Assembly: GCA_036985955.1 (NCBI GenBank)
Contig: BTQQ01000049.1
Coordinates: 1-11,113, forward strand
Length of the DNA: 11,113 nucleotides
From: JAUZQZ01 sp036985955
GTDB lineage: Bacteria > Pseudomonadota > Zetaproteobacteria > Mariprofundales > Mariprofundaceae
Direction of reading: 5' to 3'
Of this stretch, positions 1 to 6,303 are shown one piece after another (within the stretch, counting starts at the first letter, position 1; every line of letters starts with the position of its first letter). Position numbers and translations under genes: made by a program. The notes beneath the pieces were generated by a model. That model was given only the letters and a program-made list of their open reading frames with translations. It had not been told where the DNA came from and ran no database searches.

Positions 1-1245
1 CCCCTCGATTTCCAGTTCGATGGCAGCGACTGGCGTATCTTTGGTCCCGGATGCCACATGCAGGCTGGACAGTTTGACGCGTTCGGACTCGGCTTCTTCA
101 CCGTGCTCCAGAATGGCCATCAAATCTTCATCGAACACTTCTTTTTTCTTGTCCGCGAGAATCTTGAACCGTTCAAAGACTGCATTGAGTGCATCCTTGT
201 CCACTTCCACGCCCAATTCTTCGTAACGGGATTTCAGCGCAGCCCGTCCTGAATGCTTGCCCAGCACCATACGGTTGGTGGTCCATCCGACCGATTCCGG
301 TGTCATAATCTCATAGGTCTTATGATGTTTGAGTACGCCGTCCTGGTGAATCCCGGCTTCATGCGCAAAAGCATTGGCTCCAACAATCGCCTTGTTGGCC
401 TGCACCGGCATGCCGGTAATCTGGCTGACCAGTTTTGAGGTGGGGACAATTTTGGTGGTATCAATGCCCGTTTCAATATCATAGCGGTCGGAACGGGTGC
501 GCAAAATCATCACTATTTCTTCCAGTGAGGCATTGCCGGCCCGTTCACCCAGACCGTTGATGGTGCACTCAACCTGTCTTGCGCCACTCTCCACGGCCGC
601 CAGCGAATTGGCGACGGACAAGCCCAGATCGTTATGGCAGTGCACGGAAAAAATAGCCTGATCGGCATTGGGAACGCGCTCGCGCAATTCACGGATGCGC
701 CCACCAAATTCCTGTGGTGTCATATAGCCTACCGTATCCGGAATATTGATGACCCGGGCACCGGCAGCAATGGTCGCTTCAACAATACGGCACAGGAAAT
801 CCATTTCGGTGCGCCCGGCATCCTCAGCCGAAAATTCAACCTCGGGAACCAGCGATCGCGCCTGTTTGACTGCCGCAACTGCCATCTCCAGCACTTCGTC
901 CGGGCTCATACGCAGTTTGGCTTCCATATGGATCGGGCTGGTGGCGATAAAGGTGTGAATACGCGCCTTTTCCGCTGGCTTCACCGCCTCGGCGGCACGT
1001 TCGATGTCTTTTGGATGTGCACGGGCTAATCCTGCAATGGTCGGCCCGTGGATTTCCGAGGCAATGCGATGCACGGCCTCGAAATCCCCCGGTGAGGCAA
1101 CCGGGAAACCAGCCTCGATAATATCCACGCCCAATACCGCGAGACTGTGTGCCACGCGCAGCTTTTCCTCCAGATTCATGGAACATCCCGGCGATTGTTC
1201 GCCATCACGCAGGGTGGTATCAAAAATGTATAAACGGTCGGACAT
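1..1245 (-). CDS. leuA: 2-isopropylmalate synthase, C-terminus cut by the window edge
   Basis: LeuA condenses acetyl-CoA with 2-oxoisovalerate, the first committed step of leucine synthesis in the cytoplasm. The 415 visible codons start MSDRLYIFDTTLRDGEQSPG, the family's N-terminal signature with the metal-binding Asp. The HCHNDLGLSVANS metal-ligand motif and GLGERAGN follow, so the HMGL-like TIM barrel and linker are complete. The reading frame is still open at base 1. Family members are usually about 510 residues, so roughly the last 95, most of the leucine-sensing regulatory domain, lie outside the window. The ATG at 1245 has an excellent ribosome binding site (AAGGAG, 7 nt upstream). The gene follows psd-pssA on the same strand, and the 227 nt gap before it holds a leucine leader peptide and attenuator, so expression is probably controlled by leucyl-tRNA charging. 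Identity is very sure. Confidence 0.97.
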   Translation of the reverse strand, partial: MSDRLYIFDTTLRDGEQSPGCSMNLEEKLRVAHSLAVLGVDIIEAGFPVASPGDFEAVHRIASEIHGPTIAGLARAHPKDIERAAEAVKPAEKARIHTFIATSPIHMEAKLRMSPDEVLEMAVAAVKQARSLVPEVEFSAEDAGRTEMDFLCRIVEATIAAGARVINIPDTVGYMTPQEFGGRIRELRERVPNADQAIFSVHCHNDLGLSVANSLAAVESGARQVECTINGLGERAGNASLEEIVMILRTRSDRYDIETGIDTTKIVPTSKLVSQITGMPVQANKAIVGANAFAHEAGIHQDGVLKHHKTYEIMTPESVGWTTNRMVLGKHSGRAALKSRYEELGVEVDKDALNAVFERFKILADKKKEVFDEDLMAILEHGEEAESERVKLSSLHVASGTKDTPVAAIELEIEG

Positions 1246-1299
1246 GGTGAAGCTCCTTATCTTTCAGGTTCCGTGGCTGTAATTTTCAGGCCATTAAAC

Positions 1300-1336
1300 C
1301 AACACAGGCCGCAGGGATTAGCTGCGGCCTGTGTTG
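1300..1336 (-). terminator. attenuator terminator hairpin before leuA
   Basis: A perfect 15 bp stem (CAACACAGGCCGCAG with CTGCGGCCTGTGTTG) closes a 7 nt loop. It is the strongest simple hairpin in the leuA leader. The following bases are only moderately U-rich (GTTTAAT), so termination may be partial or need a factor. It could also work as a barrier to translation, but it ends 54 nt above the start codon. Confidence 0.6.
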
Positions 1337-1400
1337 ATCAATACGTGGGTGGTTCCCCGGATTAATGCCTCATAGGCCGCTGCTGTACTGGTACAGTAGC
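1300..1400 (-). promoter_or_regulatory. leucine transcription attenuator (pause hairpin / antiterminator / terminator)
   Basis: On the minus strand, region 1 (1400-1391, GCTACTGTAC, over the Leu codons) pairs 9 of 10 with region 2 (1388-1379). Region 2 (1383-1374, GCAGCGGCCT) also pairs 9 of 10 with region 3 (1330-1321, AGGCCGCAGC). Region 3 (1336-1322) pairs perfectly over 15 bp with region 4 (1314-1300), loop CTAATCC. A ribosome stalled at the Leu codons frees region 2 to take region 3 and allow leuA transcription. A ribosome reaching the stop codon at 1370 covers region 2, so 3:4 forms. The weak point is the tail after 3:4 (GTTTAATGG), which is a poor U-run. Confidence 0.78.
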
Positions 1401-1441
1401 AAAAGCCCGTTGCCGGAAAATGTGCGTGGAATATAAAACAT
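1370..1441 (-). CDS. leuL: leu operon leader peptide (23 aa, four consecutive Leu codons)
   Basis: This short reading frame runs ATG to TGA between pssA and leuA. It encodes 23 residues beginning MFYIPRTF and contains Leu-Leu-Leu-Leu at residues 13-16, written with four different codons (CTT TTG CTA CTG, bases 1405-1394), plus a fifth Leu as the last residue. It resembles the enterobacterial leuL peptide only in having a run of four leucines. Its role would be regulatory: the ribosome's position on the Leu codons decides which leader RNA hairpin forms before leuA. Region 1 of the attenuator lies over the Leu codons and the stop codon lies just past region 2, as the classical mechanism needs. 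There is no Shine-Dalgarno sequence. The predicted promoter would start transcription at or next to the ATG, so translation may be leaderless. The product itself probably has no function after synthesis. Confidence 0.8.
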   Translation of the reverse strand: MFYIPRTFSGNGLLLLYQYSSGL

Positions 1442-1447
1442 AAGCGG

Positions 1448-1476
1448 AGTAAAGCACTCGCCAGATGCGCTGTCAA
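1448..1476 (-). promoter_or_regulatory. candidate sigma70-type promoter of the leu leader
   Basis: A perfect -35 box TTGACA (1476-1471) overlaps the pssA stop codon. It is followed by a 17 nt spacer and a weaker -10 box TTTACT (1453-1448, 4 of 6 to consensus). The predicted start of transcription is near 1441, the A of the leader-peptide ATG. An alternative -10, TATATT (1435-1430), has no good -35. Confidence 0.45.
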
Positions 1477-2231
1477 TCAGTCTGTGACTTGTGTTTTCCT
1501 TTATCACTTCCGGGCTGTTTGTTCCTTTTCCATTCCCTTAGCCCGAGCAGGGGGCCATGAATGCAATAGGCCAGTGCAAGCACAAACAGGTTCATGTGCG
1601 GATTGGCCATGATGAACACGATCACTACCAGCATACCGAGAAGAATGATGGCGGGATGCCGCTTTTTCAGGTCCACATCCTTGCCGGCAAAGAAAGGTAC
1701 GCGGCTGACCATGAGCCATGCCAGTGCTACAGAGATGCCGAACCATAACCAGGAGATCGGGGCCATGGTGTTGTCTTCATGGAAAAGCACGGCCGTGGCA
1801 ATCAGCATGGCCGCGGCGGGTGTTGGCAAACCGTTAAAATAACGTTTGCTTTGTGTGTCCATCTGAACATTGAAGCGAGCCAGCCTGAGTGCTGCACAGG
1901 CGGCAATCAGAAAAGCCGCCAGCCAGCCCAGCTTGTGCAAGGGCACCAGTGCCCATAGATAAATCAGCACGGCGGGTGCGATGCCAAACGACAGCATGTC
2001 GCACAGGGAATCATATTGCGCACCGAAATCGGATTCGGCATGCAACAGACGGGCTACCCGGCCATCCAGCATATCAAATATGGCGGCAGCAATCAGTGCC
2101 CATGCCGCCAGTTCAAAGCGGCCCTGCACGGCGGCAATCAGCGCATAGAATCCGGCAAACAGGCCACCTGTGGTAAACAGGCTTGGCAACAGATAGATAC
2201 CGCGTTCCTTCACGGTGGATGCTTTAGTCAT
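1473..2231 (-). CDS. pssA: CDP-diacylglycerol--serine O-phosphatidyltransferase
   Basis: This membrane enzyme joins CDP-diacylglycerol and L-serine to give phosphatidylserine, the substrate of Psd encoded just upstream. The 252-residue product carries the CDP-alcohol phosphatidyltransferase signature at residues 56-78: DG-xx-AR, eight residues, G, three, D (74), three, D (78), which supplies the metal and CDP ligands. Several hydrophobic segments follow, giving a polytopic protein of the type II (Bacillus-like) PssA group rather than the phospholipase-D-like E. coli enzyme. I chose the ATG at 2231 over one 12 nt upstream because GGGAG lies 4 nt ahead of it. It overlaps the psd stop codon by 8 nt (ATGACTAA), indicating translational coupling. 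The end of the gene overlaps the likely leu promoter. The call is sure. Confidence 0.95.
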   Translation of the reverse strand: MTKASTVKERGIYLLPSLFTTGGLFAGFYALIAAVQGRFELAAWALIAAAIFDMLDGRVARLLHAESDFGAQYDSLCDMLSFGIAPAVLIYLWALVPLHKLGWLAAFLIAACAALRLARFNVQMDTQSKRYFNGLPTPAAAMLIATAVLFHEDNTMAPISWLWFGISVALAWLMVSRVPFFAGKDVDLKKRHPAIILLGMLVVIVFIMANPHMNLFVLALAYCIHGPLLGLREWKRNKQPGSDKGKHKSQTD

Positions 2232-2910
2232 GGTCGCTCCCAACAGTTCCGGTCTTCCGCGCCAGAATAGTTTTGCCTGCCTTGACCCGCTGTCCTGTGT
2301 TTACCTCCAGTGTGAATTCAGGGGGTATCTCACAGTTGACGCGGGAGCCGAAGCGTATCATGCCGATGCGCTGTCCTGCTTTCACACAGTCGCCCACGGC
2401 AACATACGACACAATACGGCGTGCTACCAGTCCCGCGATTTGCGTGAAGGCGATGGATGCGCCATCTTTTGTTTCCATTTCGAAGCGGTTGCGCTCATTG
2501 TGTTCACCTGCCTGCTCATGGGCGGCATTGATGAATGAGCCCGGCGTGTATTGCATATGTGTAATGCGTCCGGATAGTGGCGCCCGATTGACATGTACGT
2601 CAAACACATTCATAAAAATATCCACGCGAATGCCAGCCTCTGTCTGATCCGCCCGCACCACCTTGCCATCGGCCGGAGAGATGAAAAGGCCGTCATCTTC
2701 GGGCGTTTGACGTTCCGGATCGCGGAAAAAATTCAGCATGAATAATAACAGGACAGCCAGAAATCCGGCGACGACATGCCAATATAATGCAACAGTGATA
2801 ATCAGCAGTGCTGTGCATATTAACAGGAAAGGCCAGCCTTCACGCGCAAGCGGAATGTGGCCACGCGGGCGGCCTGAAATCGCCACTTTTTTATTCATTG
2901 GCGGGAGCAT
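2224..2910 (-). CDS. psd: phosphatidylserine decarboxylase proenzyme, short type
   Basis: Psd decarboxylates phosphatidylserine to phosphatidylethanolamine at the inner membrane using a pyruvoyl group made by self-cleavage. The product has 228 residues. Hydrophobic segments at about 26-59 anchor it, and FFRDPER (61-67), SPADGKV (78-84) and the DVHVNR block (104-109) are family motifs. The autocleavage site is RFGS at 186-189, cut between Gly188 and Ser189, giving a short alpha chain. The FGS form and the length mark the short class rather than the ~300-residue LGST class. The start is uncertain: ATG at 2910 (MLPPMNKK) or ATG at 2898 (MNKK). Neither has a good Shine-Dalgarno, and a repeat element ends 2 nt upstream of 2910. 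The gene is coupled to pssA by an 8 nt overlap. Confidence 0.94.
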   Translation of the reverse strand: MLPPMNKKVAISGRPRGHIPLAREGWPFLLICTALLIITVALYWHVVAGFLAVLLLFMLNFFRDPERQTPEDDGLFISPADGKVVRADQTEAGIRVDIFMNVFDVHVNRAPLSGRITHMQYTPGSFINAAHEQAGEHNERNRFEMETKDGASIAFTQIAGLVARRIVSYVAVGDCVKAGQRIGMIRFGSRVNCEIPPEFTLEVNTGQRVKAGKTILARKTGTVGSDHD

Positions 2911-2912
2911 AC

Positions 2913-3070
2913 ATGATGACTTCGTAAGAAGTCATCATCGCGCCCATGGACGGGCACGCAAAGCAATGGCTTACATCGGAAGTCATTGCTTTGTAAGGGA
3001 AGTGAAAATCACACTTTTTGCTTCCCGTGGAGTAAAAAGGCCATGGACGGACTTTTTACGACTTCATCAT
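2913..3070. repeat. five-hairpin repeat element, copy A
   Basis: Five consecutive stem-loops fill the divergent gap between psd and the cNMP-binding gene. H1 is 2913-2923/2928-2938, loop GTAA. H2 is 2940-2945/2952-2959, loop ATGGAC, imperfect. H3 is 2960-2972/2980-2992, 13 bp. H4 is 2997-3008/3015-3026, 12 bp. H5 is 3032-3042/3049-3059, loop ATGGAC, one mismatch. The outer 21 bp of each end match as inverted repeats at 18 positions. The same organisation recurs at 5011 (same orientation) and 6304 (opposite). No reading frame of note is inside. Whether it acts as DNA (MITE or REP-like) or RNA cannot be told from one window. Confidence 0.85.
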
Positions 3071-3110
3071 ACAATTCATGTGGCTTCCCAACAGGATTAT
3101 TTCGGTTAAG

Positions 3111-4247
3111 ATGGACGCCATGGCATTGAACGACGACGAACTGTTAAGGGTTTATTGCGATCTGCACAAGGTTTTTCCAGAGGATGTGCATATCTCCCGG
3201 CCACTCATCCATCTGTTCCAGCAGCGCGGTAATGATCGCCATGCGGGAGATCTGGCTTTGGCCATGGCCAGGCGCATGCTGGCCCTGGGATGGGGGCAGG
3301 ATGCCATTGGGTTTCTTGAACTGTGCCGTAACCTTAACCATCCGCAACAGGACGAGATTCAGGCACTGTCAACACTGGCGTCCATTACGGTCAATGGTTC
3401 CATCCGGATGGAACCGGGAGAAGCACAGGTATTCACGCTCATTGAGCAGCTTTCGGATCAGGAAGCCCTCGAATTCTTTCGTCTGGCTCATTTGAAGCAT
3501 GTGGCGGAAGGCGATGACGTGGTCGTGCAGGGTGGTGTGGAGCATAGTTTCTTTCTCATTCTGGAGGGAGAAATGCGCGTACACATGACTACGGACGATC
3601 ATACGCGAGTACATCTTAGTAATTTGGGGGTTGGACAATTCTTCGGTGAGTTTGCCTGCATCTATGGTTTGCCGCGTTCGGCCACAGTCACTGCGGCGCA
3701 ACCGAGTCTGGTGCTGGAGTTCTCAGATTTGGCGATTACCCAGTTGATGCAGCGTTCGCCGATGGCGGGTGAAGGGTTGATGCGCACTATCCAGATGCGT
3801 GTGGTGCAATCCATGTCGCGAAGTCATCCTGCTCTGGAAGGCATTCCCGAAACGGATCGGCGCTGGCTGGCGGAAGAGTCCACGATTATTGAATTCAAGC
3901 AAGGTGATACCATTGGAGGGGACAAGCGGCCGGGGAATGTATGCTATGTTATTGTACATGGCTCCGTGCAGGCCTGTGTTACACGTGATGGCGATACGTT
4001 GTCCGCCTACCTGGGCGTCGGTGATATGTTCGGGGAGATCAGTTCCTACTTGCGGTTACCGCCACACACACAACTTCGCGCCGAAAATCATTGCCTTATA
4101 TGCCGGGTACCCAAGGATATTTTCAATTCTTTCATGAATGCGTATGGCGGGTTTGAAGCATGGGTAAAACAACATGCCATCAACCGTATCCAGCAATGGA
4201 AGCAGGCTGCCGATGAGTCGGGGGTTCATATCCTCAAGGGGCACTAA
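3111..4247 (+). CDS. protein with two cyclic-nucleotide-binding domains, no DNA-binding domain
   Basis: I do not know a gene name. The 378-residue protein has an alpha-helical N-terminus (about 1-110, possibly TPR-like), then two cNMP-binding beta-barrels of the CAP/PKA-regulatory-subunit family. The first (about 115-210) has an intact phosphate-binding cassette, FGE at 178-180 and PRSATVTA from 188, including the Arg that holds the cyclic phosphate. In the second (about 245-350) FGE is kept at 307-309, but the Arg position reads PPHTQ, so it probably does not bind a nucleotide in the usual way. The C-terminus ends after a helix with no helix-turn-helix, so it is not a Crp/Fnr regulator. It is more likely a cytoplasmic sensor or partner protein. 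The start is uncertain: ATGs at 3078, 3111 and 3120 are in frame, none with a clear ribosome binding site. It converges on lipB. Confidence 0.85.
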   Translation: MDAMALNDDELLRVYCDLHKVFPEDVHISRPLIHLFQQRGNDRHAGDLALAMARRMLALGWGQDAIGFLELCRNLNHPQQDEIQALSTLASITVNGSIRMEPGEAQVFTLIEQLSDQEALEFFRLAHLKHVAEGDDVVVQGGVEHSFFLILEGEMRVHMTTDDHTRVHLSNLGVGQFFGEFACIYGLPRSATVTAAQPSLVLEFSDLAITQLMQRSPMAGEGLMRTIQMRVVQSMSRSHPALEGIPETDRRWLAEESTIIEFKQGDTIGGDKRPGNVCYVIVHGSVQACVTRDGDTLSAYLGVGDMFGEISSYLRLPPHTQLRAENHCLICRVPKDIFNSFMNAYGGFEAWVKQHAINRIQQWKQAADESGVHILKGH

Positions 4248-4264
4248 CAACTTGTTGTTAGTGC
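4241..4264. terminator. hairpin shared by two convergent genes, holding both stop codons
   Basis: Arms GCACTAACAAC (4241-4251) and GTTGTTAGTGC (4254-4264) are perfectly complementary around a 2 nt centre. The TAA of the cNMP-binding gene (4245-4247) and the TAA of lipB (4260-4258 on the minus strand) lie at symmetrical places in the two arms. No U-run follows on either side, so it is at best a weak bidirectional terminator; it may instead protect 3' ends. Confidence 0.5.
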
Positions 4265-4902
4265 TTCGGAGCAGCGAACAGCGTGTTGGCGTGCAGCAAT
4301 AAAACTTTTTCCACCCTGCTTCTATCCGCCTGTATTCCCAGTCTTTGCATGGAAGTGACGGGTGTATCACGCATACCGCAGGGTACGATGCCAGAGAAGT
4401 GTTTCAGGTCAGGCGCAATATTCAGAGCCACTCCGTGATAGCTAATCCATTTGCGGCAACGTACGCCAACTGCGGCAATTTTCCTGTTGCCCACCCACAC
4501 GCCAATGCCACGTTTACTACGTCCGGCGGTAATATCGAAATCAGCCAATGTGCGAATAACCATTTCTTCCAGGCGCCAGACATGTTTGTGCAGATCCTGC
4601 TCTTCCCGTAAATCGGCAATCACATAAGCGATCAGTTGCCCTGGTCCATGGTATGTGACCTCGCCACCACGCCCTGTAGGGAATACATCAATGTGTTCTC
4701 CATCAATTTCCTCAAACAGCACGTCATCTTCATGGCCGGATGTGCCGATGGTGAACAGGGGGGGATGTTCGGTCAGGATAATGCATGGTGAATTTTCATG
4801 ATTTAAAACATGCGCCGCTTCCGCTTCCTGTTCAGCCACAGAATCGGGGTAGGTCTGTTGTGTGTGCCGGATAATGCGCAAACATTTATGATGATGGGCC
4901 AT
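4258..4902 (-). CDS. lipB: lipoyl(octanoyl) transferase
   Basis: LipB moves the octanoyl group from octanoyl-ACP to the lipoyl domains of the 2-oxoacid dehydrogenases and the glycine cleavage H protein, in the cytoplasm. The 214-residue product has the usual length and all signature motifs: EHPPLFTIG (45-53), RGGEVTYHGPGQ (78-89, RGGxxTxHxPGQ), GNRKIAAVGVR with the catalytic Lys141, and IVPCGM with the catalytic Cys175. No lipA is next to it in the window. The ATG at 4902 has no convincing Shine-Dalgarno. It lies inside another frame that reads like the start of a peroxiredoxin (4905-5012), so either the true start differs or the upstream region has been rearranged. Function is sure; the start is moderately sure. 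Confidence 0.94.
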   Translation of the reverse strand: MAHHHKCLRIIRHTQQTYPDSVAEQEAEAAHVLNHENSPCIILTEHPPLFTIGTSGHEDDVLFEEIDGEHIDVFPTGRGGEVTYHGPGQLIAYVIADLREEQDLHKHVWRLEEMVIRTLADFDITAGRSKRGIGVWVGNRKIAAVGVRCRKWISYHGVALNIAPDLKHFSGIVPCGMRDTPVTSMQRLGIQADRSRVEKVLLLHANTLFAAPKH

Positions 4903-5012
4903 TTGCCAAGATTATCAGGAATGGTGATGTCTGTTGACCCTGTCTGTCCGCCTTCTACAATAGCCGGAGTAGGAGAGTCACCCACCCGGAGTTTTGAAAG
5001 TGACTCAAACAT
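4803..5012 (-). pseudogene. possible peroxiredoxin N-terminal remnant overlapping lipB
   Basis: From an ATG at 5012 this frame reads MFESLSKLRVGDSPTP, then STDITIPDNLGKWPIII, and then loses any likeness and stops inside lipB. The layout, a VGD-x-P stretch and then an I-x-x-P-D/D-x-x-GKW block entering a hydrophobic strand, is that of the first ~35 residues of AhpC/TSA peroxiredoxins. The peroxidatic Cys motif that should follow is absent. I read it as a possible truncated fragment or a chance likeness. It has no clear ribosome binding site, and its first codon lies at the edge of repeat copy B. Confidence 0.25.
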
Positions 5013-5167
5013 GATGACTTCGTAGGAAGTCATCAAAGCGTCCATGGACGGGCGCGCAAATCAATGGCTTGCACCGCAAGTTGTTGATTTGTAAGGGAAG
5101 TGAAAACCACGTTTTCGCTTTCCGTGGAGTAAAAAGGCCATGGACGGACTTTTTACGACTTTATCAA
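5011..5167. repeat. five-hairpin repeat element, copy B
   Basis: This copy has the same orientation and hairpin order as copy A and lies between lipB and xseB. H1 is 5012-5021/5026-5035, loop GTAG. H2 is 5038-5043/5050-5055, loop ATGGAC. H3 is 5058-5070/5078-5090 with an inner GC-ACC-GC tip. H4 is 5095-5107/5111-5123, 13 bp, loop CAC. H5 is 5129-5139/5146-5156, loop ATGGAC. H4 contains a G-T pair where copy A has G-C and copy C has A-T. The outer inverted repeat is weaker here (15 of 21). The rest of the 4903-5178 gap shows only a 7 bp inverted repeat (4975-4981/5000-5006). Confidence 0.85.
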
Positions 5168-5178
5168 ATATACTCTGG

Positions 5179-5418
5179 ATGACTGGGGCATATGTGGCTG
5201 AATTGAAATCTTCCGGCAGCAAAACGGATACTCTGAGCTTTGAACAGGCGCTGGCGCGTTTGACCGCGCTGGTCGAGGAGCTTGAATCCGGAAAACTGCC
5301 TCTGGAAGAAAGCGTGGCTGCATTTGAAGAAGGGGTAAAATTGACCCGGCGTTGTGAGGCGTTGCTGGATTCGGCGGAGCAGCGGCTTCAGGTTTTGGGC
5401 GAAGAAGAAAACCGGTAA
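5179..5418 (+). CDS. xseB: exodeoxyribonuclease VII small subunit
   Basis: XseB binds XseA to form exonuclease VII, which degrades single-stranded DNA from both ends. The product is a 79-residue helical protein with the family core LSFEQALARLTALVEELESG, the turn LPLEESVAAFEEGVKL and a final helix ending near EQRLQVL. The E. coli protein has about 80 residues, which favours the ATG at 5179. An in-frame ATG at 5140 would add 13 residues but lies in the loop of a repeat-element hairpin, and a GTG at 5194 is also possible. No start has a strong Shine-Dalgarno. ispA follows 4 nt after the stop, so the two are surely co-transcribed. xseA is not in the window. Confidence 0.93.
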   Translation: MTGAYVAELKSSGSKTDTLSFEQALARLTALVEELESGKLPLEESVAAFEEGVKLTRRCEALLDSAEQRLQVLGEEENR

Positions 5419-5422
5419 ATAC

Positions 5423-6301
5423 ATGATACAACAGCGTTTGAAGCAGTATGTGGAAGAGGTAAACGCTGCCCTCGACAGAATGCTTGTGGTGCGCCGGAAG
5501 TGCATTCCCGAACGTTTGTGGGAAGCCATGCGCTACAGCCTGATGGCCGGCGGCAAGCGTATTCGTCCAGTCCTGATGCTGGAGTGTTTTTCGGCCTGTG
5601 GCGGCAAAGGCGGCATGTTGCCCGCGGCGATGAGTATTGAGTGCATGCATACTTATTCACTTATTCACGATGATTTACCCTGCATGGATAACGACGATTT
5701 ACGGCGTGGGAAACCGACTTGCCACAAACAGTTTGATGAGGCCACCGCCGTGCTTGCCGCCGACGCGCTGCAATCATTGAGCTTCACATTGCTGACAGAA
5801 CTGGATGCTTCGGCAGATTTACGTATAACACTGGTTAAGAAACTGGCTTTGGCGGCCGGGGCGCAGGGCATGGTCGGTGGCCAGATGCTGGATATGCTGG
5901 CCGAAGAGAAAACGGTGCAGGATGTGCTGGAGGTCGAACGGATCCATGTCCACAAGACAGGTGAGCTGCTGCGTTATTGTTGCGAGGCAGGCGCCATGCT
6001 TGCGCAGGCGGATACGATACGTGTGGACGCCTGTTCGCGCTACGGCAAGGCTGTCGGACTACTGTTCCAGATTGCTGATGACATTCTGGATGCAACTCAA
6101 AGCAGCGAGATGCTTGGCAAGAGCGCCGGCAAGGATGCCGTACAACACAAGGCCACCTATGTATCCCTGCTTGGACTGGACCGTGCGCGTGAAATTGCGG
6201 ATGAGATGTGTGGACTCGCAGTTGAGGCTTTGGCCCCTTTGGGAGAGGATGGCGCTCACTTGAAGGCGCTTGCTGCCTATATTCTGGAGCGGAACAAATG
6301 A
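5423..6301 (+). CDS. ispA: short-chain polyprenyl (farnesyl/geranyl) diphosphate synthase
   Basis: This cytoplasmic enzyme adds isopentenyl diphosphate to allylic primers, most likely making farnesyl diphosphate. The 292-residue product has the family's GGKRIRP motif (43-49), the first Asp-rich motif DDLPCMD (83-89), the second FQIADDILD ending at Asp223, and the KTGELLRYCCEAG block between them. The two extra residues between the paired and final Asp of the first motif are typical of bacterial FPP synthases. The ATG at 5423 starts 4 nt after the xseB stop and is the conserved N-terminus; a longer frame from 5354 would overlap xseB. The gene precedes dxs, which makes the precursors of its substrates. 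Chain-length specificity cannot be proved from sequence alone. Confidence 0.95.
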   Translation: MIQQRLKQYVEEVNAALDRMLVVRRKCIPERLWEAMRYSLMAGGKRIRPVLMLECFSACGGKGGMLPAAMSIECMHTYSLIHDDLPCMDNDDLRRGKPTCHKQFDEATAVLAADALQSLSFTLLTELDASADLRITLVKKLALAAGAQGMVGGQMLDMLAEEKTVQDVLEVERIHVHKTGELLRYCCEAGAMLAQADTIRVDACSRYGKAVGLLFQIADDILDATQSSEMLGKSAGKDAVQHKATYVSLLGLDRAREIADEMCGLAVEALAPLGEDGAHLKALAAYILERNK

Positions 6302-6303
6302 GA

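Noticed and set aside
634..1282. Plus-strand open frames opposite leuA
   Set aside because: They are mirror frames of a clearly coding minus strand and show no family motif.
1379..1400. Near-perfect palindrome CTGTAC-CA-GTACAG, like a LuxR-type or repressor operator
   Set aside because: It lies inside the leader-peptide coding region and is fully explained as regions 1 and 2 of the attenuator.
1246..1472. T-box or leucine riboswitch upstream of leuA
   Set aside because: No T-box sequence or specifier-loop layout was found, and the Leu-rich leader peptide with exclusive hairpins explains the leader.
2911..3077. Divergent promoter pair between psd and the cNMP gene
   Set aside because: The gap is nearly all repeat element, and no convincing -35/-10 pair was seen on either strand.
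3111..4247. Crp/Fnr-family transcription factor
   Set aside because: There are two cNMP domains but no C-terminal helix-turn-helix.
5140..5178. xseB starting at the ATG at 5140
   Set aside because: The extra 13 residues come from the repeat's hairpin loop and stem, and the family length fits the ATG at 5179.
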